Below are positions 1-6,225 of a stretch of 14,968 nt of DNA, piece after piece (positions within the stretch are counted from its first letter, which is position 1; every line of letters begins with the position of its first letter). The position numbers were made by a program, and so were the translations under genes. The stretch is from contig DAIERH010000033.1 in assembly GCA_027346925.1 (NCBI GenBank), forward strand, positions 1 through 14,968. The letters are read 5' to 3'. The notes beneath the pieces were generated by a model. The model made no database searches and was not told the origin of the DNA. It saw nothing but the letters and a program-made list of their open reading frames with translations. The stretch comes from Geobacter sp. (GTDB lineage Bacteria > Desulfobacterota > Desulfuromonadia > Geobacterales > Pseudopelobacteraceae).

Positions 1-1
1 C

Positions 2-310
2 GCGGTTGTCGCCGACGAGGTTCGCGCCTTGGCCGAGCGCACCACCAAGGCCACCGGCATCGAGTTCCGCATCGTCGGCTTCGACGGCGGCAAGGGCATG
101 CCCCCGGCCGTCGATTACCGCGATCTGCCGGAACTGTTTCAGGAAGGCGATTTTCCCATGATCGATTTCGCGGGCCTGAAGCGCGCGCTGCCCGCCAATG
201 CCGAGCTGATCATCGGCAAGCAGCGTAACGGCGCCATCGGCACGGTCAAGCTGGCCTTCCTGGGCGAACACACCCGCTTCGAGAACTTAAGCGACAGAGG
301 CGACATGTAG
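2..310 (+). CDS. Chimeric open frame, 5'-truncated: MCP tip fragment joined to DnaB C-terminal tail
   Basis: The frame is open from base 2 and ends at TAG 308-310, giving 102 residues with no start inside the window that is clearly real (a TTG at 29 is possible). The first residues, AVVADEVRALAERTTKAT, match the highly conserved hairpin tip of methyl-accepting chemotaxis proteins. An MCP should continue as a long heptad coiled coil, but here the frame switches to about 45 residues I do not recognise (RIVGFDGGKGMPPAVDY and onward). The last part, AELIIGKQRNGAIGTVKLAF followed by TRFENL, matches the extreme C-terminus of DnaB-type replicative helicases. One continuous frame therefore holds pieces of at least two unrelated families. 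It could be a recombination scar, a pseudogene assembled from gene ends, or an assembly join. It has neither the DnaB ATPase core nor a complete MCP domain, so neither function should be assigned. It stops 7 nt before a palindromic repeat element. Confidence 0.5.
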   Translation, partial: AVVADEVRALAERTTKATGIEFRIVGFDGGKGMPPAVDYRDLPELFQEGDFPMIDFAGLKRALPANAELIIGKQRNGAIGTVKLAFLGEHTRFENLSDRGDM

Positions 311-317
311 GCTTGTA

Positions 318-414
318 TGTAGGGGCAACCCCATGTGGTTGCCCAGCCTTTGGGTGGCCACACGGGATTGGGCGGCCACACGGGATTGGGCGGCCACACT
401 GGGCCGCCCCTACA
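318..414. repeat. 97-bp palindromic REP/MITE-like intergenic element with internal 18-bp tandem repeats
   Basis: The ends form a perfect 9-bp inverted repeat, TGTAGGGGC (318-326) and GCCCCTACA (406-414). Near the left end is a perfect 8-bp hairpin, GGGCAACC/GGTTGCCC (323-330/337-344, loop 6). Near the right end is a second, GGGCGGCC/GGCCGCCC (388-395/402-409, loop 6). Between them lie nearly identical 18-bp units starting at 352, 370 and 388 (GGGYGGCCACACGGGATT); the third diverges in its last bases. Elements of the form GTAGGGGC...GCCCCTAC are a recurrent intergenic repeat type in many bacteria and resemble REP sequences or non-autonomous MITEs. No transposase or second copy is present in this window. 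The element sits directly upstream of the pilT ribosome binding site, so it is probably transcribed with whatever promoter serves pilT. Confidence 0.8.
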
Positions 415-432
415 TAGGACGGATAAATTTTC

Positions 433-440
433 AGGAGGTG
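433..440 (+). promoter_or_regulatory. Ribosome binding site fixing the pilT start
   Basis: AGGAGGTG at 433-440 is a near-perfect Shine-Dalgarno sequence, 5 nt before the ATG at 446. The same frame is open back to 335, but the extra residues would be encoded by the palindromic repeat (a repeated GLGGHT pattern) and precede this site. They are therefore not part of the protein. Confidence 0.85.
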
Positions 441-445
441 GACAC

Positions 446-1525
446 ATGGCACGCATCGATGCATTGTTCAAGATGATGAAGGAACAGGGGGCCTCGGACC
501 TGCACCTCTCCACCGGCAATCCCCCCATCTTCCGTCTGCACGGGGAGATGGTCCGGCTCAACTTCAAACCCCTGGGCCACGACGAGCTCAAGGCGATCCT
601 GTTCGAGATCCTGAACGAGAAGCAGCGGACCCACTTCGAGGAGACCAAGGACCTGGACTTCGCCTATTCCGTGGAGGGGCTGGCCCGTTTCCGCGGCAAC
701 ATCCTCATGCAGCACCGGGGGATCGCCGCGGTATTCCGCATCATCCCGAGCAAGATCCTGTCGGCCGAGGACCTGGGGCTGCCGGAAGGGGTGCTGCGCA
801 TGACCCGCTTCAAGAAGGGGCTGGTGCTGGTCACCGGGCCGACCGGTTCGGGCAAGTCCACCACCCTTGCCGCCATGATCGACCTGATCAACGCCACCCG
901 CAAGGAACATATCCTGACCCTGGAAGACCCGCTGGAGTTCATCCACGAGAACAAGCTGTCGCTCCTCAACCAGCGCCAGATCGGCGAGCACACCGAGAGT
1001 TTCTCCTCGGCCCTGCGGGCGGCCCTGCGCGAGGACCCGGACATCATCCTGGTCGGCGAGATGCGCGACCTGACCACCATCTCCCTGGCCATGAGCGCCG
1101 CCGAGACCGGCCACCTGGTGTTCGGCACCCTGCACACCAACACGGCCGCCAAGACCATCGACCGCATCATCGACGTCTTTCCCACCGACCAGCAGGAGCA
1201 GGTGCGCGCCATGCTGTCCGAATCCCTCAAGGGGGTGGTCTGCCAGCAACTGCTCAAGACCGCCGACGGCAAGGGGCGCGTGGCGGCCCTGGAGATCATG
1301 CTCGGCACCCCGGCCATCGCCAACCTGATCCGCGAGGCCAAGACCTTCCAGATCCCCTCCATCATGCAGACCGCCAAGAAGGACGGCATGCAGTTGATGG
1401 ACCAGCACCTGCTGGAACTGCTCAAGGCCAAGCGGGTCAACCCAGAGGAGGCCTACCGCTGCGCCATCGACAAGAAGCAGTTCGAGCAGTTCCTTCCCAA
1501 GGGGGACGCGCCGACGGAACAATAG
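446..1525 (+). CDS. pilT: PilT, type IV pilus retraction ATPase
   Basis: The 359-residue protein has the usual PilT length. PilT is a hexameric cytoplasmic motor of the type II/IV secretion ATPase family that depolymerises pilin and retracts the pilus, powering twitching motility. An N-terminal PAS-like domain (about 1-100, with ASDLHLSTGNPP near 17-27) precedes the RecA-like core. The core shows Walker A GPTGSGKST at 131-139, the Asp box LEDPLEF around 159-165, Walker B DIILVGEMRD at 199-208 and the His box TGHLVFGTLHT at 221-231. The C-terminal motif known as AIRNLIRE is present as AIANLIRE (290-297), with Ala in place of the first Arg. No pilB, pilC or pilin gene is adjacent, so this is a stand-alone copy and possibly one of several paralogues. 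The start is set by the strong RBS at 433-440. Transcription should end at the hairpin at 1579-1610. Confidence 0.95.
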   Translation: MARIDALFKMMKEQGASDLHLSTGNPPIFRLHGEMVRLNFKPLGHDELKAILFEILNEKQRTHFEETKDLDFAYSVEGLARFRGNILMQHRGIAAVFRIIPSKILSAEDLGLPEGVLRMTRFKKGLVLVTGPTGSGKSTTLAAMIDLINATRKEHILTLEDPLEFIHENKLSLLNQRQIGEHTESFSSALRAALREDPDIILVGEMRDLTTISLAMSAAETGHLVFGTLHTNTAAKTIDRIIDVFPTDQQEQVRAMLSESLKGVVCQQLLKTADGKGRVAALEIMLGTPAIANLIREAKTFQIPSIMQTAKKDGMQLMDQHLLELLKAKRVNPEEAYRCAIDKKQFEQFLPKGDAPTEQ

Positions 1526-1578
1526 CGCTACACCCGAAACAACGGTCTCTCAGCACCCTGCCCAGAAACGTTTTCCAC

Positions 1579-1610
1579 GCAAAAAGGCCCCGAAACCGGG
1601 GCCTTTTTGC
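1579..1610. terminator. Bidirectional intrinsic terminator between convergent genes
   Basis: The arm AAAAAGGCCCC (1581-1591) pairs with GGGGCCTTTTT (1598-1608) around a 6-nt loop (GAAACC), with flanking GC pairs. The A-run and T-run make it work as a rho-independent terminator on both strands. It serves pilT (+) and the last gene of the long minus-strand operon (stop at 1619-1621). Confidence 0.92.
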
Positions 1611-1618
1611 GTCCGCTG

Positions 1619-3595
1619 CTACCAGATATACTCCTTGGCCATCTCCCGCTTGTCGCGGCCGTACAACAGGTGCATCACCCGGATGCGCTTCAGGGCCGGG
1701 GGCGACAGGCTCCCTAGGGGAATGAAGACGATCCGACGCCCCAACCGGGCCGCGATCCTCTTGAAGATGCTGCGGGGCGGACGGGCGGCCACGTAGACCA
1801 CGTGCTGTTCGGGTGAATAGTCCAGCGCTGCCAGGAGCAGCATCTCGGCCTTGGTCCCGCAACCGCGATACGAGGGGTCGCTCCACACGTCCCCCAGCCG
1901 GCGTGGCGGATAGGAGAGGAGCAGCCCGCCGTATTCGCAGCGGCAGATGCCCGGCCCGCTGACGTTATCGGCCGGGTCGGTGGCGTAGAAGGCCATGTCC
2001 GACTCCTGCTCGTGCTCCCCGTACCAGGTCATGGCAAAGTGATAGCGCCCGTGCCGATCTTCGTCGAAGATGATCACCACACTCCCCACGCCCCCCGTGA
2101 CCCGTAGCCGCTCCCGCACGTAAATCCGCCCGTCGTTGGGCAGATTGCGGATGGTCTCGCGCAGGTCGATACCGTCCATGAGCGAGCTGCTGAACGGCTC
2201 GATGCGGCTCAACTCCTCCGACAGCTGGCGCAGCCCCCTGGACTTCAGGAAATTGCCGTAATTCTCGATGACCAAGTCCTCAGGCGGCCAGGAGCAGACC
2301 GCGCCGTCGTCGAATCCCTCCAGCCATTCGCCGGGACGCCTCTCCCCCCTGCGGTTGAGGAAACGCAGGTCGGAAAGTCTCTTTTCCCGAGGCTTGCGGG
2401 GGCGGAACCGGATCTGGCGGGTTTGGTCGCTGAAGTCTTCGGCACCCAGGCGGATGATCGGGATCCCGGCATCCTCCCGCTGCCAGGGATACCAGCAGGC
2501 CAGCCGCCAGAAGGCGTGGGCAAAGTTGTCGTCCACACAGCCGCGGGCAGCTGCCAGCTGCTGGAACAGGTCGGGCAGCAAAAGGCCGGTGAGTGCGGCG
2601 TAGTTTCGGCAGAACCGGAAAAAGGCCCGTTTCTGCCACAGGTGGACCCGCTCGCCGGTCTCCTGGCGGTAATGGCGGGCAGCCTGTTCGAACAGGCGCA
2701 GGTGGATGCGCTGACGGTCCGGCATTGCTCCGGAGGCCCCCACATGGCGGGCGCTGGCCTCCACGGCGGCCCGTAGGGCCTCATGCTCGGGGATGTCGTG
2801 TATCCCGCCGCTGATCAGTTCCAGGGCGTTGAAACGGCGCCGCAGGGAAGGCGGGGACGTATCCGCCCCGGCCGGAAGACCCTGGCGCCGCATCTCGTAG
2901 ACCGCCGCCACAAAGGGGAACTCCCCCAGCACCTCGCCGCACGATTCGGGATGAAGGTTGAAGAGGCGGACATTGTCGCGCCGCACCCGGCCCAGAGGCT
3001 CGCTCTGCGGTTGACCGAAGAACTCCCGGACCCGTTCCAGGTGGGCCATGCCGCAGACGAACAGGATATTCCGGTACTGTTCGGCCAAGCGCTGGAGGCG
3101 AAAGGCCATGCCCCGCTCGCGGCGAATGTCCGCGCGATGGGGCGCATCCCCGCCCAAGGCATTCCGGTATTCGCGGTAATAGGCGCTGAGCCCGATACGC
3201 TGGACCGCATAGGAGTCGGGAAGCGCCTCGCGCACCGCCGGGTATGCATCCAGGTCCACATCGATGCAATGCAGGGGGATACCCTGCTCCAGGGCGGAGC
3301 GGGCCGCCTCCACCAGGGGGTCGGCCGGCTCCACCAGCAGGTGGATGGTCGGGCCGGCGGACCTGCCGGCAGGGGGGCGTGCAATGGGCTCGTAGGAGAT
3401 GACCGACACCTGGGGCAGGCGGCGAAGTGCCTGAAGGAAACGCTCCTCAAGGGTAGGGGGCAGTTCGATGGCGATGCAGTCGGGCCGCAGTTGCTGCACG
3501 GCCTTGCGCGCCAGATGGGCGAATTCCATGCGGTAGTGCAGCATCGGCAGGGCATGGACCGGGCCGAATGTTTCGAGATGCGGTCGTTGCGGCAT
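1619..3595 (-). CDS. TraB/TIKI-like N-terminal domain protein with long unknown C-terminal region
   Basis: The 658-residue protein has no signal peptide or clear membrane segment. Residues about 11-195 show the layout of the TraB/PrgY (TIKI-like, related to ChaN/EreA) fold: GPVHALPMLHYRMEF (11-25), then IAIELPP (41-47), IDVDLDAYP (111-119), RRERGMAFRLQRL (158-170) and ILFVCGMAHLERV (177-189). The last two resemble the ER..MA and VGxxH motifs of that family, in which conserved Glu and His residues are proposed to bind metal. Family assignment is from motif memory and is moderate. Residues about 200-658 match nothing I recognise. They include Trp/Arg-rich stretches and a C-terminal alpha/beta-looking block (VVIIFDEDRHGRYHFAMTWY and onward). 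The gene is last in the operon, starting 7 nt after the stop of the beta-barrel gene, so it is probably translationally coupled. Position beside a MoxR ATPase suggests a partner or client role, which is inference. Confidence 0.6.
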   Translation of the reverse strand: MPQRPHLETFGPVHALPMLHYRMEFAHLARKAVQQLRPDCIAIELPPTLEERFLQALRRLPQVSVISYEPIARPPAGRSAGPTIHLLVEPADPLVEAARSALEQGIPLHCIDVDLDAYPAVREALPDSYAVQRIGLSAYYREYRNALGGDAPHRADIRRERGMAFRLQRLAEQYRNILFVCGMAHLERVREFFGQPQSEPLGRVRRDNVRLFNLHPESCGEVLGEFPFVAAVYEMRRQGLPAGADTSPPSLRRRFNALELISGGIHDIPEHEALRAAVEASARHVGASGAMPDRQRIHLRLFEQAARHYRQETGERVHLWQKRAFFRFCRNYAALTGLLLPDLFQQLAAARGCVDDNFAHAFWRLACWYPWQREDAGIPIIRLGAEDFSDQTRQIRFRPRKPREKRLSDLRFLNRRGERRPGEWLEGFDDGAVCSWPPEDLVIENYGNFLKSRGLRQLSEELSRIEPFSSSLMDGIDLRETIRNLPNDGRIYVRERLRVTGGVGSVVIIFDEDRHGRYHFAMTWYGEHEQESDMAFYATDPADNVSGPGICRCEYGGLLLSYPPRRLGDVWSDPSYRGCGTKAEMLLLAALDYSPEQHVVYVAARPPRSIFKRIAARLGRRIVFIPLGSLSPPALKRIRVMHLLYGRDKREMAKEYIW

Positions 3596-3602
3596 GGAGT
3601 GC

Positions 3603-4625
3603 CTAGAATTCGATATTCGGCCGGATCACTGCCGTGACGTTGTGGAAATCCCTATCCCGCAACGGGCCGGTATACATGGCCGGGTCTTCCCAGACGAGAC
3701 CCATGTCCAGCCTCATGGCCACATGCCACTTGGCGATGGGGTACTTCTTGCCGACGATGTATTCCTGACGCAGCGGGCGGCCGTCCCTGGCCGAGAAGTC
3801 CCAGCGGAAACAGAGGTCGCTGTTGGCGAGGAAGCTGAGAAAATCGGCCTTGAAATCCAGGTTGTTGCGGCGGAATCCCAGGTAGTACGAGTTGGTGATA
3901 TCTGGGTTCTGGTGAAGCTTGGCGCCGATGCGGAAACTCCAGGAAAGCTTGTCGTCCCTGAAGTCCCGCTCCCCCTTCATCTTCCACTCCGCCTCCACGT
4001 TGTTATCCGGGATCAGGACGTTGTTTTTGATATGCTCGTTGGAGTAGCTGACCATGTACCCCATGTACCCCTTGTTGGTGCCGACCTTGTCCTCGCCCGG
4101 CCTGACGAAGTTGACCATGTTGCCGAAAAAGAACGAAATCGCATAGGGTTCCAGGAACCCGGCGGTGACGGACTCCAGCAGGTTCAGGTCGCTGCTGCCC
4201 ACGTTGAAGCCGCGGTAGAAGTCGGGGGTATACTTCTTGAGGGCCACCCCGGCCAGGGGCATGGGCATGACGGCCAACTCGACCAGCATGTATTTGGGAA
4301 CCAGCGAGCCGGCGAACAACGTGCGATACACCTCGAACTCGCTGGCAGCGCCCAGTTCCGGGATCGCCTTGTCGGTCAGGGGGACATCCAGGGATACGTT
4401 GCTGTAGTAGGGGTCCCACTCCCAGACCACCTCGGTATCGGCCTTTGTCCCGGCTGAAGACTGGCTGGAGACGGCGGTCGCCGGTACGGCGGAAGGGGGC
4501 GGCGAGACAGGCAGCGGCGCTGCCGCGGGCATGGTGCCGGAAGCGACGGGAGTCTCGCCAGCCCCTGCCGGCAGGGCCGTTGCCAAGGGAAACCACAGCA
4601 TCAGACAACGCACGAGACGCATCAT
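3603..4625 (-). CDS. Exported protein, probable outer-membrane beta-barrel of unknown family
   Basis: This is a 340-residue protein. The N-terminus has a signal peptide (basic MMRLVR, a hydrophobic core, and a likely cleavage after LPAGA). A roughly 45-residue Ala/Pro/Ser-rich linker follows, then a region rich in alternating hydrophobic and aromatic residues. The C-terminus ends in IRPNIEF; a terminal Phe preceded by alternating hydrophobics is typical of outer-membrane barrels recognised by BamA. I do not recognise a specific family. Three start codons lie in tandem (GTG 4628, ATG 4625, ATG 4622). GGAG lies 7 nt from the ATG at 4625, so that start is preferred, though GTG 4628 adds only one residue. 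The gene lies 19 nt downstream of the MoxR-like gene and 7 nt upstream of the TraB-like gene. It may be a lipid- or polysaccharide-related barrel, but nothing in the sequence shows a substrate. Confidence 0.65.
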   Translation of the reverse strand: MMRLVRCLMLWFPLATALPAGAGETPVASGTMPAAAPLPVSPPPSAVPATAVSSQSSAGTKADTEVVWEWDPYYSNVSLDVPLTDKAIPELGAASEFEVYRTLFAGSLVPKYMLVELAVMPMPLAGVALKKYTPDFYRGFNVGSSDLNLLESVTAGFLEPYAISFFFGNMVNFVRPGEDKVGTNKGYMGYMVSYSNEHIKNNVLIPDNNVEAEWKMKGERDFRDDKLSWSFRIGAKLHQNPDITNSYYLGFRRNNLDFKADFLSFLANSDLCFRWDFSARDGRPLRQEYIVGKKYPIAKWHVAMRLDMGLVWEDPAMYTGPLRDRDFHNVTAVIRPNIEF

Positions 4626-4644
4626 CACGAGTCTCCAGTCGGTT

Positions 4645-5469
4645 TTATGGCGTTTTCAGATACCCCAGGGCCTCGTCCCCCAACACCCGCTCCACGGCCA
4701 GGGGGAGCAGTCCGGCAGCGTCCCCGCCCTGCGCATGCTGCATCTTCAGGGCGTAGCGGGCGATGTTGATGCCGTCCCTGACCGAATAGGACTCGTCGGC
4801 CTTGTGGGCCCGTTGCAGGAAGTCCACCACGTATTTAAGGATACGGTCGTTGGAAAAGGGAAGGTTTTCCCGCAATATCATCAGTTCTTCGTCTGCCTGG
4901 GGAAAGTCGATGTAGATCTGGGGCTGGAGCCGGGAGTGGATGTATTCCGGCACCTCGAAGGTGGAGGCGTCCTCGTTCATGGTGACCACGATGCGGAACT
5001 CGGGCCTGGCCGGGATGCGCAGACCGGTGACGACGGACTCCACGTAGCGCCGGTCGTCCAGGAGTGGCGCCAGGGAGGCCCAGGACTTTTCGCTCATGCG
5101 GTTTCCCTCGTCCAGGATCAGCACCCCGCCGGTGAGCATGGCCGACACCAGGGACGAGGCGGCGTACTGGATCTTGGCGTCCGGGCCAATCACCGGCGAG
5201 ACGATCAGGTCCTCGGGCCGGGTGTCCATGGTGGCCTGGAACAGGTAGACCGGCCGGCCGAGCCGTTTAGCCGCGGCATATCCCAGGGTGGTCTTCCCCA
5301 CCCCCGGTTTGCCGATCAGGCGCGGGTTGAAGGGGATGTCGCGCTCGTCGATCACCATCCAGGCCGCCAGGAGCTGGGTCAACAGCTCCTCCTGCCCGAC
5401 CCACTTCAGGGGGAGGGTAACGGGAGACGCCAGGGTCAGGGTGATGCCATCGAGGGTGATGCGTTCCAT
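4645..5469 (-). CDS. MoxR-like AAA+ ATPase
   Basis: The 274-residue protein is a single AAA+ module of the MoxR/dynein-related (AAA_5) group. These ATPases act as chaperones that load cofactors or remodel partner complexes. Visible motifs are Walker A GKPGVGKTT (53-61), Walker B LILDEGNRM (117-125), sensor 1 VVTMNED (161-167) and a probable arginine finger in EYIHSRLQ (175-182). MoxR proteins usually sit beside a von Willebrand factor A partner; none is visible here. The start ATG abuts the upstream stop as TGAATG with zero gap, and its GGGAGG ribosome site lies inside the end of the upstream gene, a sign of translational coupling. By position, plausible clients are the iron-sulfur protein upstream or the TraB-like protein downstream. 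This is inference. Confidence 0.85.
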   Translation of the reverse strand: MERITLDGITLTLASPVTLPLKWVGQEELLTQLLAAWMVIDERDIPFNPRLIGKPGVGKTTLGYAAAKRLGRPVYLFQATMDTRPEDLIVSPVIGPDAKIQYAASSLVSAMLTGGVLILDEGNRMSEKSWASLAPLLDDRRYVESVVTGLRIPARPEFRIVVTMNEDASTFEVPEYIHSRLQPQIYIDFPQADEELMILRENLPFSNDRILKYVVDFLQRAHKADESYSVRDGINIARYALKMQHAQGGDAAGLLPLAVERVLGDEALGYLKTP

Positions 5470-6225
5470 TCACACCCTCCCAAGCAACCGCAGCAGACCG
5501 TCCAGGATGGTCAGGGGATGGGGGGGGCAGCCGGGGATATACAGGTCCACAGGCAGGAACTTGTCCACCCCGTTATGCACCTCCGGCATCCCGTGAAAGG
5601 GGCCGCCGTCGATGGCGCAGGCCCCGGCGGCGATGACGACCTTGGGGGAGGGGATGGCGTCCCAGGTCTTGAGCAGGGCGGTGCGCATGTTCTCGGTGAC
5701 CGGGCCGGTGACGTAAATCCCGTCGGCATGGCGGGGGGAGGCCACGAACTGGATGCCGAAACGCCCCAGGTCGAACCCCACGGTGGAGAGGACGTTGGTG
5801 TCTGCCTCGCAGGCGTTGCAGCCGCCGGCGCTCACCTCGCGCAGCTTGAAGGAGCGGCCGTACAGCGAGAGCAACTTCTCGCCCAAGGCATGCGCCAGAC
5901 GGCGCTCCTCCCCCTCCCGGACCACCAGGTCCTCCCGCTCCGATGCCGCCAGCTTTTCGTCGGGGGTGAAGGTCAGGGCGCCGGTGGGACAGGCCCGCTC
6001 GCATTCGGGGCAGAACAGGCACGTGCCCATGTCCACGGCCAGGCCGTTGGCATGGTAGACGGCATTCACCGGGCAGACCTCGATGCAGGCCTTGCAGCCC
6101 GGCGGACATTTGGCCGGGTCCAGGCGCGGATAGCCCCGGAACAACTCCGGCAGGGCCGCCGGCTCAGCGGGGTACTTTATCGTCCGGTGTCCTTGTCGGA
6201 CCCGTTCCAGTGCCGCCTTGAACAT
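5470..6225 (-). CDS. 2x[4Fe-4S] ferredoxin fused to NuoB/group 4 hydrogenase small subunit-like protein
   Basis: The 251-residue protein resembles small subunits of energy-converting (group 4) NiFe hydrogenases and complex I (HycG/EchC/NuoB type). The N-terminus MFKAALERVRQGHRTIKYP is typical of that family. Two ferredoxin motifs follow, C40-x3-C44-x2-C47-x3-C51-P and C69-x2-C72-x2-C75-x3-C79-P. Each should hold one [4Fe-4S] cluster. The NuoB-like part has all four ligands expected for the proximal cluster: C136 and C139 in GGCNACEADTN, C203 in GACAIDGG and C233 in PGCPPHP. It should therefore be electron-transfer competent. The frame is open to 6336, but the added 37 residues only mirror the overlapping GH13 gene, and the purine-rich GAAAGGGAAAGG precedes the ATG at 6225. 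The start overlaps the GH13 gene by 62 nt. No large (NiFe) subunit, membrane subunit or maturation gene is present, so the partner must be encoded elsewhere or the protein has another use. Confidence 0.85.
   Translation of the reverse strand: MFKAALERVRQGHRTIKYPAEPAALPELFRGYPRLDPAKCPPGCKACIEVCPVNAVYHANGLAVDMGTCLFCPECERACPTGALTFTPDEKLAASEREDLVVREGEERRLAHALGEKLLSLYGRSFKLREVSAGGCNACEADTNVLSTVGFDLGRFGIQFVASPRHADGIYVTGPVTENMRTALLKTWDAIPSPKVVIAAGACAIDGGPFHGMPEVHNGVDKFLPVDLYIPGCPPHPLTILDGLLRLLGRV

Noticed and set aside
352..405. CRISPR-like short tandem repeats
   Set aside because: The 18-bp units are directly adjacent with no unique spacers, and they lie inside one palindromic element.
335..445. 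N-terminal extension of PilT through the palindromic repeat
   Set aside because: The extension is encoded by repeat units (GLGGHT repeated), and a near-perfect ribosome site lies just before the ATG at 446, giving the normal PilT length.
431..1522. 363-codon open frame antisense to pilT
   Set aside because: pilT is unambiguous, and the antisense product is low-complexity Gly/Leu/Val/Gln sequence.
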